DNA from: Apteryx mantelli
Taxonomy: Eukaryota; Chordata; Aves; Apterygiformes; Apterygidae
Direction of reading: 5' to 3'
Length of the DNA stretch: 64,000 bases
Assembly: GCF_036417845.1 (NCBI RefSeq)
Contig: NC_089978.1
Span: forward strand, 85,616,007 to 85,680,006
Under the pieces are notes generated by a model, which was given only the letters and a program-made list of their open reading frames with translations, did not search any database and was not told the DNA's origin. Below are positions 45,261 to 58,464 of this stretch, piece after piece. A program made the translations under genes and the position numbers. Each line of letters starts with the position of its first letter. The first letter of the stretch is position 1.

Positions 45261-48200
45261 TTCGTCCTTTCTTCCTTAATAAATCCTGCTTCTGGCCTGA
45301 GCCGTTGTAGTGCGAATGTGCTTTAGCTTCCTCTACATCCCCTGCTCAGTTCCCTCTGTACTTCCCCTCTCCAAGGGCAACACTGTCTTTTGCTGCCCTT
45401 GGCCACCTCCTGAGCCCCAAGTTGCCCTGTGTGAGCTAGTCGGGAGCCTGTTGCACACCCTTCCCTCATATCCAGCGAGGCACCTGCCAAGGGGGGCTAC
45501 CGCAGCTGAGGTGTGGGGAGCCTGGGGTGGGCAGGCTCCCTGCTAAGGCATGCAGGTAAGGGCCTTGAGCTGGGAGGCCTAACCTCAATATTTCTGTTCT
45601 TTTAGCTATGCTCCCATGCCCCAGGGAGAAGGGTGCTGCGTCCACTCTCCCAAAACAGCATGGATGCCACTGCAATGGAAAATCTGCCTTAGTAGGTTGC
45701 TGTCAAAAAATCTTGTATGCACCTGCCCAGCCCAGTTACTCCAAAGTCTATGAAAAAGTGAAGTGCACACTGTAAAATAACAGAATTGTTTTGAAACATC
45801 TAAGGCTGCTTTTTTTTCTCCTCTCCCTGATGGGGAAGTTTTTCTGATTTACTCTTTGGCTTTATCAGGTCACAGCAGGAACTCCAAAGATGTTCTCAAG
45901 TCTTTGCCACAAGTGCTTGAAACTTGCTCTTTGTAAATGAAAATAAAAATACCGTGATTCTTATGAGCACTCTAGGAGGTTGAACTTTGAGAAACAAAAC
46001 TGAATACTGTAAGATTTGCTATAAAACCTGAGCTGGCCTTGCTTGGCTCTGTATTTTGGGTCTCCTCAAAAAGGTTTGGAATCAGCTGTCACCAACTCCA
46101 GCACTGGCTCATTTGTTACTCACTGGCAAGAATGGATGTTTTCACAGGAAGCTAGTGGTGTTCATGCCTTTCCTATATGTTCCCAAAATTATGTTTGGCA
46201 GCTACTTCTCCTGGGTGAGATTTCTGATATGAATTTTGCCCACTTTGGTCTTATCATCACTGCTATGCAATTATCTGTGGCATTAGTAACAGTACTAACT
46301 GACATAGACTAAAGTGCTGATTGGATTATAGGTTGGATTAAAACTTGGGCAGATCAAGCTTGGAGGTGGTGATCTGGAGAAAGACAGAGGAAGAAATCAA
46401 GCACTTCATTTTGGGGACTGAAAGTGCTGAAAGGGGTTGGTGTGCTGAATAAGAAAACCACTACTTTAATTTTCTGCTGTATTCAGAGAGGCAATAACTG
46501 GTATTGCTCCATCTGGCTGTATCATCAAGTGCTCCTTGTAGGTGGAATGCCTGGCAAGGACCTGAATTTCAGGATGAGAAGCTGAATGTGAGGCCAGAAG
46601 GGATAAGGCTGCTGACCTGCAGCAGCAGGTATTCTGCTGTGAAGCAAAGGGCCAGGGGACCAGTGGGCCATTTGGGTACTACTTCTCTGCAGAAACGGGA
46701 GTCTGGATGTAAAGCAGTTGCTTTGAATTAAATGGAGAGACCGAAGTAGTGCCAATAGAAGGAGGAAAGCGCTTTGATGTTCTCAGCTCCAGCACCCCAC
46801 CATGTCATCTCTGGTAATTCACATTAGTAATCTGCCTCAGGGTCAGGCTGCCCTGAAGAATCAAACTGTAGCAGTTACTGCATTTTTAGCTGTCAGAAAA
46901 ACATACTTTTGTTTTTGCCCATTTGGAAAATAATTTATTTTCTTTTTAGACTGGCTACTGTCACTAACAAACTTCTTGTGTGCTGTAATTCTTTGTATGT
47001 GAGCTTTGCAAAATCCACAGAGAATCCTAACTGGCATACAACATAGCAGCCCCTCTTTTCAGCAAAGGAAGTGGCATTTGACACGGTCCTTAGCTGTTGC
47101 TGACCACTGTGCAAATTCAAGACGCTGACACTGATTCACAAAACCTTCCACAAGACAGAACCATATTATCTCAGAAATCTCCCTTTCTGCCATAGGAGCC
47201 ATGATTTTTGGGCCCTCTGTATTTATCTGAACATTGGACAGGATACAGAGCTTTCTCAGCAGTTGGCCATAAACTCTGGAATGTCTTTTTAAAGGTCAGG
47301 AAAAGTATTACGGCTAAGAGTTTCTGTTTTTGACCCCTGCATGTTAACTGTGATGTTCTGATATCTATGTTCTACATTAAACATGGCTAGTTATGCTTAA
47401 TGTCATATCATTGGCCCAACGCAATCCCACATATACCAGCAGCCTCCTTCCACTGTCACCTTTAAATGATCCTGAAAAATTTATGTCTACCAAGAAGCTT
47501 AGGAAAAACCCTAAAAAAAAGGAAAGGAATCTTTGCTACTGCAGACTTGGCAAATACATTGATAAATTTTCTATCCATAATTGTTTCACAAGGACAGGGT
47601 ACCTCACATTTTCCCAGTCTGTGTTGTTGTGTTGTTTATTCATAACGTTGTAACTGATTCTGGGCAGATCCAGAGTCTATCCTGCCCTGATAAGAGGTGA
47701 AACTGTTGGTGAAGGGACCAAGAGTTGAAGAGAGAATCAAATTTGCTTCCTTTCTAAATGCCAAAGCTTGATCCATTCATTCCCTCATTTAAAGTACATA
47801 AAAGGTCAAAGTAAGACTGTGGGATATGTAAAGTAGAGAGTAAGGAGGTTAAACCAGTGATAGCAGAAAAATTATTGCTTACAAGCCTGGTTGTAGAATG
47901 CTCCCTAAATGCTCATAAATTGAGATAATAGCGAGAGAAGATAGGGGAGATTTAAAGAGACTCCTGTGGCTTTGTACTGCAAGCAGATGTCATCTTGCCT
48001 CAAGGAGAGCAGTTCAGTATTCTTGAAAATAAAGGAAAACTTTATGGCAGGTACTGTGCTATATCATTTCCCTCTCAGCCTCCCCTCATGCTGAGTTCTG
48101 TTATGCTGCCCTCAACCTCATGTGCAACATGGATTCCATTTCATGTTTTCTTAGAGCAAAAAATACCAGTTTGGTGGAGTAGCTTTTCTAGGTGGATAAG

Positions 48201-51200
48201 CTGATGTATTACAAGTTCTGCAGAGTTCATTTAATGTGCACCACCCATTTTTAAAGAAATACTAGGTGAAATCTGTATATTTAACAAAATTTTATATATA
48301 CACTTCTGTGAGTCTCAAAAAAGAAAATCATGAATGTGGAACTTAAATTAACACATTTGTTTATAGCTGATATGTCTAAAGAACATTGTTTTATTGCTTC
48401 AAAACATCAGTAGTTCATAAAAAAGGTGATCAGCTGTTCACAAAGTAGTTCACAAAAAAGCTGCCAAGCAGTGCTGTTCCAGAGCCTGATACCATGGCAA
48501 GGTAGCAATGCTGCTGCTGGAAAAAAATGTCAGGAAGTTGAAGAGTGATCTGACAGTGAATACACAACCAGCTCAAAGTGAAGGAAATTTTCTTTCCGTG
48601 TACTGAGGAAAGCAGAAACTACTTTAAGCCCCAAATGGAGAACATAGTGAAAAATAGTACTGCCAGGTGGACACTCAGGGCCTGTAGTCACTAGCGTGGA
48701 GCAAGATCAATTGGTGAAACTAAGCAAGGAGATAACCAGGAACAGCCCAGTATGCCGTTTGAAAAAACATCGTGTTTTACTCTCTGATCATGACGGAATT
48801 ACATATGCTCTGTTGTGAGGAGGGAATGAGTATTTGGAGCCGTTGTTGTGAAGGAAAGGAGGAACACTCCTTCTATTTTTGTTGCTTTTATATGCTAATT
48901 AAGACTGGAGAGCCTGTCACTTTACCTAAGGCTCCTACAAATAGGGAGTGAGGGATCAACTGTCTACTTCAGCAGTTATTTTTCATGGTCGGGACTAAAA
49001 ATGATGTAACAGGTTTCTTTAATACCTTAAAAAAGTTGATACTGTCTGGTTTCCATTGGTATACAGCCAGTCTCATATCTGGCTGCAATACCACCCAAAA
49101 AGCAGTCAAGAAAAATCATGACTTTCTTATTCAAAGTTTGCTTACAGTCTAGCTCCCTTCTTGATGAAATTCTGCAGAAGCTGGATGAGATGACATGTTA
49201 ATGTGCTCTTTAAAAGAAAGCTTTCAAGGTGAAGGGTTAATAAACTGCATTGCAGTCCATGAAGGAAATTACTATTACATGCAAACTGTAAAAAATGGCT
49301 TCTTGTCTTTAAGTCAGATTTCTCTCTTAGATTCCAGAAAGTTGTTTCTCCATTTTGCAGGCACATCTCCCTTCCAAGCAAGATATCCAAGGCAGATGAA
49401 TTTGCTAAGAGAAATGAGAAGTTGATCAGCAATTCTGTGTCCATCTGTTAGGTCTCACATCTGTATCTACATTGTGCCCTTAATGCATGTCCTGAGGTCT
49501 TGATCCCTCAGACATCCTTTGTGTACCTTTGTGTACTACAACTCTCTCCCTGTCCAATGGCCCAGGTTTCCTTCTTTCTCAAATCAGGACAGTGAAGAAG
49601 AGGAAGAGCCTGTGCCTGTGTCTGCCAGCACCTGCATCTCACTACAGCGTGGGTCAGGAAGCAACCGGGGTGCATACCCAGGAATGGCTTCTGGTCCCCT
49701 GAGCTTACTACACACGGATCATGTCTCTGTCCTTCCCAGTACTTGACAGTTGCTCACAGGGTACTGGAAGTTGTGGATGATCCTGTCTTACATGACCTAG
49801 ACATCAATCTTTCACTCCCTTTCAGAGAGCATTTCAGCACCTGAGCACCTGGTCTCCCTGTCCTTCCCTGTCCTAGCAGGAGCTGAAGTTGAGAACAGAC
49901 CCTGGTTTCTGGCTTTTCTTTGTTTTCACCTGAGGCCGTAAGTTAATGAGTCCTCCATGTATGGGATAGAAAAAGTCTTGGGCACACAATGCTACAATAC
50001 TAAATGATAACTGGGCTTTCTCTGACATTTCAAATCAGTCAGAAATATTGATGAGTTAACCTGTTCTGACAGGCCTTACAGATATCTGCCCTGCAGTCAG
50101 TGTACAACCAGCATCAACTCTGTAACAAATGACCTGACTAATTTGACAGAAATGCAATCACATGCCTGTGTCTGATCTGGATCAAATATGATCCAGTAAC
50201 ACACTGATCTGGTATCAGTGATTATGAAACCACAGCCTGATGACCAGACTAGAGTTTGCTTTAGTTTTTTACTGTAATTTACTAAACTTTAATGACTATT
50301 TAATTGCAGATCTAAATTTCCATTTATCCAGCCTTGGGGCCACATCTAAATGCTTTAGGATTTGTGCATCTGTTCTATTAAAAGAGAAAGCCAATCTTAC
50401 AGGTCTTCTGTTTATATTTTAAAGACAATACTTGACAAACTCTTTAAAAAAATCCTTGAAATTTATTGTTATAGAGTCAATACAAACTGAAGAGCCAAAA
50501 GTCTTAGATAATTCTAATATTAAAATGCTAACAGAATGGATTTAGTTGAAAGTTAAACCAGTATAAGGACTTTTAGTGAAAAAAAAAAAAAGTGTAGTGA
50601 CAACAGCAGGTGGAGCTATTGGAAACTTAAAATGTGTTGGTTCTGGTGGGGATGCAAAATATTCTCTGTGCAAAGCTGAAAAACCTGTACCTGGTAAAAA
50701 AGAGTCAGTGTGACAAAATGATATGTTTTATTTCCTACTACTAATGGTCCTACCACAGGTGTGCTCCAGAACATTATCAGCACTGTTCTCAGTGTTCTTG
50801 ATACCCTTTATTGTTGTACTTGACTGCTTTCTCTATGGTTTGAATTAGAAGAAAACTGCATGTCTTATATAAACTAAATATGAATTATCCAATATTTAGA
50901 GAGTTTATATTTGGACTTGAACTATAAAGCAAGAATAATTCATTGTAATTTTACTTAAAAATCCATATGAATGAAACAAGGGTTTCTTTAAGTTGATAAC
51001 TTTATTGTAGCCATGCCTATCTAAAGATGAAAACAAGGGAAGGGCTGTGGAGGAAGCAGTCTTTTTTATTTGATTGTTAGGGTTGGCAAAACTCAGGGAA
51101 GCTTTCAGGCACATAAGCCCTTCTTGAGGTTTGAAATGGAAGCCACAGATTTCAAGCTTTGTGCAGACTGGAAATAATTGCTCTGAGTATAATTTAATTA

Positions 51201-54200
51201 ATGTGGAGTAGAGCAAGGTGATAAGGTGATTAGCCTCTGGGGGACAGGTAGAGAGGGATAGGCAATTATTAGCTATGAAATCTTCAGGAGTGAGCTGTGG
51301 GTGGTTTTAAAATGGTATGCACAGGAAAATGCCAGGTTAGAGAGAGACCACATGACTTTAAAGGGTTTTTCACAATATGCTTTCGTAATTGGTTTGAAGA
51401 ATATATTGTAGTTTGTTATGGAGACATTATTGATAAGAAGTGTCGCATTGTTCGTGTGAATTTGTTGAGTTTTTCTTAGCATTTTATTATTTGTATTGTT
51501 TGTTTTATTCTGAGGAGTGAAGCTAAACATATACTATGCAATCATGTTTGAGGATTCAAACACAACTCTGAACAGTTAGTGCATTCATAGCAAGAAAAAA
51601 AAAAGCTTTCCCAGGAAAGAAAGAAGAACAGAAACTCACCAAGGAGAAGGAGGCACATGATAGATAGCAGGATTGGGGGAAGGCGGGAGAAAGTCTTAGA
51701 TAGATACTTTGCCATTTAGTCACCCAAGAGAAACTGATGGGTTAGTCTGGTTATCTTTCATCACAGTTTCACTTGGATCTATGAAATTAAGCTACATGTT
51801 AGAAGTACAATCTTTACCAATTAAAAATACCACTTTGCAAAAAAAGTGGAAAGAATAGAGGGCAGAAGAGTAGGTGAAATAATAGTTCCTACTTTGTTAC
51901 CTTCTTGTCACTTAATTTGGAATCATACTCAGTAGCTGCATATTTTTTGATATAAGAATTGTTTTATTTTTAAAATATATAAAATACACGAATGCAGATT
52001 AGAATTAGAGCATTGCTTATCCAACCATAAACATTTTAAAGGTAGCTTTTGATGTTTAAGAAACCAAACACCTCATCCCAGCTTGTGGATCCTCAATGAT
52101 GTTCTTAACCTGGGAGGACCTTTCATATTGAATAATATTGTGAAGTAGGATAAAAGTGAAAAACAAGAAGGGTGCCAGTGGCATAGAAGTCAGAACGTAG
52201 ACCAAGCCCTGACAGTATCCTGTTATGTGCTCATTTTGCTTCATGGGCTAAAGGAGCAGTTTCCTTTTAACTTAATTTAAAATGTATTTTTCCCCCCGGA
52301 GTTAAAAGCTTTTATTGAAGTTTTGAGTAACTGTTGATGTAGGAGCCTGACAGAAATAAAATGAATGGCAGTACATCATTTGTACACCCTGACTTGTTTG
52401 TTTTTTAATGTAGCATATAATCAAGAAGAACATAAATTCATTTTTCTTGGTAACCACCTTGTACTTCCACAGAGGCTAATTCACTCCAGGTGTCCAAAAT
52501 TAGAATCTGCTAGCCTCTTTCATATTTAAAGTTGAAAAGTATTTATCCATTATTTAGCAAATGTAAGTGAAACTGGGATCTGGATGGGCTTCCCCAGCTT
52601 TGTTTTGTTTTTTCTAGGTTTCCTTTTCCTAGATTTCTAGGTTTTTCTTTTCCTAGATTTCCTTTTCTTTTTGTTCACACTACTGTAAAGCAAAGTAGCT
52701 ATTGATTTAAATATCATAATTCCTGGGTTTCAGTAGTACAAGAAAGCGAAAATCAGATCCACAGGTTTTATTTTTCTGGTCCAAAAATGATGGATAAACC
52801 AGGCTGATAATCTGATTACTAGGTGTCATTTTTCAGATCTGATTAAGAAAAAAAATTGTGTTTTGACACAAATAATACCTTGGAAACGTCCGACTAGCTA
52901 CAGAATTTCCTTGCCCACTTCCCTCCCCTGAGTCCAGACCCTGAGTTCCCCAACAGCTTTCATACAGGGAGGTTGCTGGGGAAGAAGGGCTCGGCATTGT
53001 TGAGTTTGAAGCACTGGCATGGACAATTTAGAAGAGACAAAACACAGCCAATGATCTTTTCTTTTCCTGAGATATGGTCTACTGACTAATCTCCAGCTGT
53101 ACAAAATGAGCAAAAGGGGAAATGGGATTAATTGGAGAGCTAGAGATCTGCAGGCTGAGTAAGGGCACATTTAGGAAGAATGGCTGCAAGAGAGGAAGGG
53201 ACCTTAAGAGTCAGGTGGACTTGATGCCCAAAGGATACATATAGATTTACAGGTTTGCAATATAGATGGATGTGTGTATGGCATGATTTATATGTGGTCT
53301 GTCAACCTTCCTGTGAGTAATGTTTGCTATAAGCAATGTCATAGTATGTGGCATAGGAATTGATTCTGGAGTAAATGGTAGCTATGCTTACAAGATGTGC
53401 TTGAGTTTCTTCACTGTCACATGGCATTTTGTTAGATCACACATACCTCTGTCTTTCCAGAAGAAAAATACAGTTTTAAGAAGTGGATAATGATTTCCTG
53501 AATCTTTCAAATGCACTGTGATTATTTTGCTATAGTTCTCATTCAATCTGTCTGCTGACCCCTCCCCTCAAAAAGCACGTGGAAGTTTGAAAGCTAACTA
53601 TTAGTAAGAACTGATGTTTTTAGAGACGCCAGACTTGCTTTATTCATAATTAATATTTATTATTTAAATATTCTGATTCTTTTTATACACAAGAATGTGT
53701 AGGGGGCGTAATCCAAATGTAGCATTAAAGACTTCTCTCATTATGTAAAAACTAAGACACACCATAACAGGAAATTTTAACATTATTATTCTGACTATGA
53801 AATCTGTAAATCATGTCCATATGTTTAAAAAGCAAGTCATGCTGAACACAGTAATAAAAGGCATTTCAAACTTCAAACAGAATGTTCCTCTGTTCAATAA
53901 CCTTCCCTCTGAGAAGGTCATTTAGTCATAGGTTAAGAGCTAATGACACCAGTCAAAAACAGATCTGCCATAAATTTTACATACCTCATTTAAATCTTCT
54001 GAATTGTTTTATTAAATCTGTGTTATTAAATTCTGATCTATTGATATGAAAGATAACATGAAGCATTTATATTTTAAAGTTTATTAAATATTTGAAAATG
54101 GATTGACTCCAGAATTTCTCAAATAAAATAACAACTGTGAGTTTTTATAAATCCTCATCAAATTGTAATTATCTGCTTGTTTTTCCATCTCCACACAGAG

Positions 54201-57200
54201 CTCCTGTCAGTATTTTCCTTTTAGTCATGGTTTTCCGTGTAAAGGATTTATGGCCTGTGCCATAATATTAGCAACATCCAGATCTTCTTTGGGCTGTGAT
54301 AATCAAGACCATCACACAGTACTGGCATTCACAGCATTATGCTTAAACTCTTGAGCTTTTCTGCATGTTATTTTGGGGAATGTTATAAATACCCAAGATA
54401 TGCTCTAGCTTTGGTCTTTTTCTCATACAGGAGAGCAGGATGGAAAAGGGCAGCTCCCAGCAGTGCAGCGACTGGCACAGGGCCTTGGGAGCAGATGATC
54501 TGCTAGGATAGGAATTTATTGTAGAAGAAATAAGCTGTAAGCTCCCTGTGCTGCACACACAGCAGTGAGCTAGTGCAGCCCAGAAAGCATGTGGGTCAGG
54601 GCTTCAGAAGATGGAGGTGCCTTTCCCTGTCCTTCCACAGAAGCCAAAGGGAGGGTGAAGGATGGTCAATGCTGATATCCAGGTATTTAGCTTGTAGCAT
54701 TAGGGAGAGATATTTTCATGTTCCTGCACCAGTACATGTGAATCTGGCCTGTTCAGCTCTCTTAGACATCTCTGCTTTGCCATGCAGGATAGTACTCACA
54801 TTAGGTGACGTGAGGGGGGAGGCTAAATCACCAGGGAGGGCTGCAGGACTGCAGTGCTGCCTCGGCGCATGCAATGACCTTGAGCACAGGACACCAGAAA
54901 GAGGTGTCCCCATCCCCACCAGCCATGGCACAGCGTGTGTGCTGACCTCGTCCTCACTATGGGATTTGGCAGGCCAGAGGCAGCTGGCTGGCAGATTAGT
55001 GAGTTAATGGAGTGAGAAAAAGTTGTGTGAAGTCCTGTGCTGCACCCAGAGGGAAGGAGTTGTGTGATGACTGGTGCGTGATTAGTGTGCGTATACACAC
55101 ACACACACAAACACGTGTCTATTATCCTGCAAAGGTTTGAGCATGAGTTTTAACTTTGTATACTAAAGTTGACAATCCTATTTGATCAAAGAAGCATTTT
55201 CATAAGCCTTTTACAAATTAGGCCTAAGGATCCCTAAAGAGCATGAAAATTAAAATAAACTAGGTAAATATTTAAATATGCTGGCTGCTTAGGCCACTTT
55301 ATTAGTGGATGCTTTCATAAGCAGTTTGTCTTTCCACCTTCAAGATAAGCCTAAGACCTGTTCTGATTTCAAAAGCTTTCTGGCATATTGCTGCTGCAAA
55401 ATGGAAATTCCTCACATATAAAAGGGCCATCAGGATTAAATGTGAAAATAACACTGAATTTTACTTTGACCTTCAGATGTGTTTTTGATTACCACAGATT
55501 TTCTGTTGTTTGAGCATATTCATACCAAAAATATTTACCTACACATTTCATGAAGTGATCCACAGGAGTAAAGGGCAAAATTTTGGGGTTAGGGGTTAAA
55601 TTCACCTAGAGACTTAAGCTGAAGCCTGTGGACATGGCAACATTTCACTCCTTGCCGATTGGGATCTTCAGTCCTAAATTAGACCTCCAGGCACAGGCAT
55701 ATTTTACGGTGGGTTAAGAAGCCACAAAAACTTCAGAGCAGGGTCACAGGGAAAGACAGTGGTGGTCAGTGATGGTACATTTCTAATCTCTGTATCCTGG
55801 TGGATATTGCACTCTTGGCAGTTAGCTCATGTTCAAATTCCTGTCTGCCTCATTGACAGAAGCTTTTGAATCCGGTTTTCTGCTTCCCAGTGACTACCGT
55901 ATCTAAGAGCCTTCTGGAGTTGGAGCAGTTCTATTTTGTAAAAAGTATTTAAATACTCACTGGGCAGGACAGAAAAGTGAGGAAGACTCTACAGATTATC
56001 AATGACAAGACTCAGGCATTCCAGTTGCTATATTTCAGTATAAGACAAACTGGGCAATGCAAAAGCTTGAATTCTTGCCACATGTAACTCAAAGCCAGAC
56101 CACTGTGTTCCCAGAGGGCATGGTATCATCCACACTTGTTTTATGTCAGTATGGCTCTACTGACTTCAGTAATTGTTCATGAGTCTAGCAGGTCACCAGT
56201 CAGATTTGACCTATGAACTGTTTTCCAGTTTTTCCATTGTTGAAGCACACTATAAACTACTGCCCATAGGCAACGTGGCTATGGTCAACAAATATACCTT
56301 AGCTTTCTTGACGCTTGGGAAAAAAAAAGAATTTATCTGTACAAATACTGTTGTATAGTCTAACACGAAGGTGTGTTATTATCCTGTATGCTGCTAGTGC
56401 CAGTTAGCTTCTGGTTCAGCATGAGTTGCCTGGGCTTGCAAAACATGGTGCCTCTGCAGCTCCTGGGCTCTCTGAGGAATGTGCTAATGGAGTACCTTGC
56501 CAGCAATCCAACCACAAGGTCATGATACCCCTGACTAGGATATCAGTGAAAGGTGATGGGAGGTTCATTCCTTGTAAGGACCCTTGTATTGTTCAGGACT
56601 TTACCCATCATGAATATGTGTCTGAATGTAGAGCTTCTCAGAGTAATGAGGGAGGAAATGTAAAGGTGTGCTTCTACTGCCAAGCTGGCTCACCTCTGTT
56701 TTGCACCGGGGTCACATTCCCCTTCTCGTCCATGCGGTGTGCAGGCTTTGCACGTTGCATGTGGCCTGGGCTCTGGAGGAAACCCCTCAGCAAGGGACCC
56801 CAGTGCAGACGAGTACATAACCCTGCACTGGCCTGAAGGAGCTCCACCCAGTACGGTCGGTCACAAGTCAGACCACATTCTTTTGTCGGAGGATCCTGTG
56901 TCACTTCCCAGCACTGATAACAAAAACAGCCTGCCGGTATGTTTGCGTAGACCCAGATCATAGACAGCTTGGTGATCGCTCAGTCTGAGTAATCATGCAA
57001 GGTTAAATCTTCCATGCCTTACTCTGACAGAAGACACATTATATTGGTGCTTTGCCCAACAACTGAATCCATCTTACAGGATTTGGCTGTAATTTTGTTT
57101 TAAAGAAATCCATTTTTTCCCTATATAAATCTCAGATGTTCATCAAAAGGCCATTTTCTATTCTCTGTGTTGTGTCAGCCTTTCCATCTCTGTAGCAGCT

Positions 57201-57800
57201 GTTTTGTTTCCTCCATTCCATCTGTTCACAATGCAGTATGGAACTGGAGAATTCAATGATGGGAAAAAATGACTTAGCCGTCAAGACTATCACTTCCAAT
57301 TCAGGATTGTTGCTTATGATGTTTTCTCTAGACTGGCTCAGTCCAGACTCCAGTGGCTCGGCAAATAAAGCAGTCCTGTACTTGATTTGGTTAAAGCACT
57401 GTTATTCAGGCCTCAAACTAGTGAAAGGAATTTCAATGCAAAGGAGGTATTTCATAGCATGGTAAGCTAAAAGGAAATCCATCTTTCAGTGGACCATGCC
57501 TTTCCAAAAATCACTGAAGACTTGGTACTGGCATGGCTGTCATCCCTCTAGGGAGATCCACGCACCACACCAGGAACAAATAAATAAATCACATATGGCT
57601 GTTGGACAGATACAGGAAAAGCAATTCTTTACTGAAACTATTATAGCAAGTGACCTTGTTCTGACCTGGGTTTGAGAAGGGGCCAGTCCCAGTGGGACAA
57701 ACATTAAGAAGACTGTACTTGAGATGGCTTTGCGTTTTTGCTTGTTTTCTTTTTCTTTGGCAGAGTTTTAAAATAACAGAGGAAAATCAAAACCACTTGA
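45261..57800. other. Intergenic region between PIGA and VEGFD
   Basis: 12.5 kb of mostly AT-rich unique sequence. Open frames such as those near 54.6-55.0 and 56.4-56.8 kb show no family motif, splice context or codon pattern that supports a gene. It holds an (AC)n run at 55093-55110 and a tandem polypyrimidine patch at about 52610-52665. I see no clear transposon. Confidence 0.6.
55091..55112. repeat. Short (AC)n run
   Basis: About nine AC units with one interruption, in the PIGA-VEGFD spacer. Confidence 0.85.
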
Positions 57801-57812
57801 ATAACTGATGTA

Positions 57813-57818
57813 TTTATT
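57813..57818 (-). terminator. Candidate poly(A) signal of VEGFD
   Basis: AATAAA on the minus strand, about 520 bases after the VEGFD stop. It is the first clear hexamer I noticed downstream. No transcript evidence is available, so the UTR length is inferred. Confidence 0.35.
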
Positions 57819-58337
57819 TTCTTATATACATTTAAATATGGCACATCTGACAGTAGTTGTACAATAAACTCAAAATGATAATCAAAGCTGGACAGTAGAT
57901 CAAATAACTCAGTGCTGAACATATGAGAAGCCAGATCCTGTACACTGAATTTCTGAAGAACGTTTCACCCAAGAGTTGCACTAGCTAAGGATTCAGAGGC
58001 TAAGATTATTTAGTCTTAAATTCTGAAAGACTGGATGATGACTGTGACTCTATTACCAATAAACCAGCTTCACCTTTCATAATCCAACATGGAACTGTCT
58101 CTTTCCACTCATCCTTCCAGACAGCCAACAATTCATCAGTTGTTGCTACCTCTTAGAGAATAGTAATCAATGTCCTAGAGGACCCAGTTGCAGTTAGTGA
58201 TTACTCTAATAAATAAGTGCAGACTGGATCCATTCTTCTGCTATTAATGTGGAAGATGTCCGTGTTTACTATTGATTGAAAGTCAGTGACAGCTACTTTG
58301 CAAAGCAGTGGATTGTTGGAGAATAGGGGAAGTTTGG

Positions 58338-58464
58338 TCAAGGATTTTCTTTGCTTTGGGACCCATGAGAACCTCTCTTCTCCTTTGGACAACGACAATG
58401 CCTGGAACACACTGGTTTTGCAGTTGGGCATATCCGAGGTTGGGATGGACATTTGTCCTCACAG
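58338..58464 (-). CDS. VEGFD: VEGFD exon 7 (C-terminal end and stop)
   Basis: After AAACAG, phase 2 completes Ser and continues CEDKCPSQPRICPTAKPVCS, RHCRCPKEKRG, to SKENP and TGA. The human protein ends similarly (SRKNP). It is hidden in a frame where the only open stretch is labelled differently. Together with exon 6 it forms the last silk-like Cys repeat. Confidence 0.93.

Noticed and set aside
53175-53225. AGGAAGGGACCTTAAGAG resembling a CR1 3' end
   Set aside because: Fewer than 30 bases match and no other CR1 block flanks it.
56426-56836. 136-residue Cys-containing plus-strand frame
   Set aside because: No recognisable family, no cysteine spacing of a known domain and no supporting neighbouring exon.
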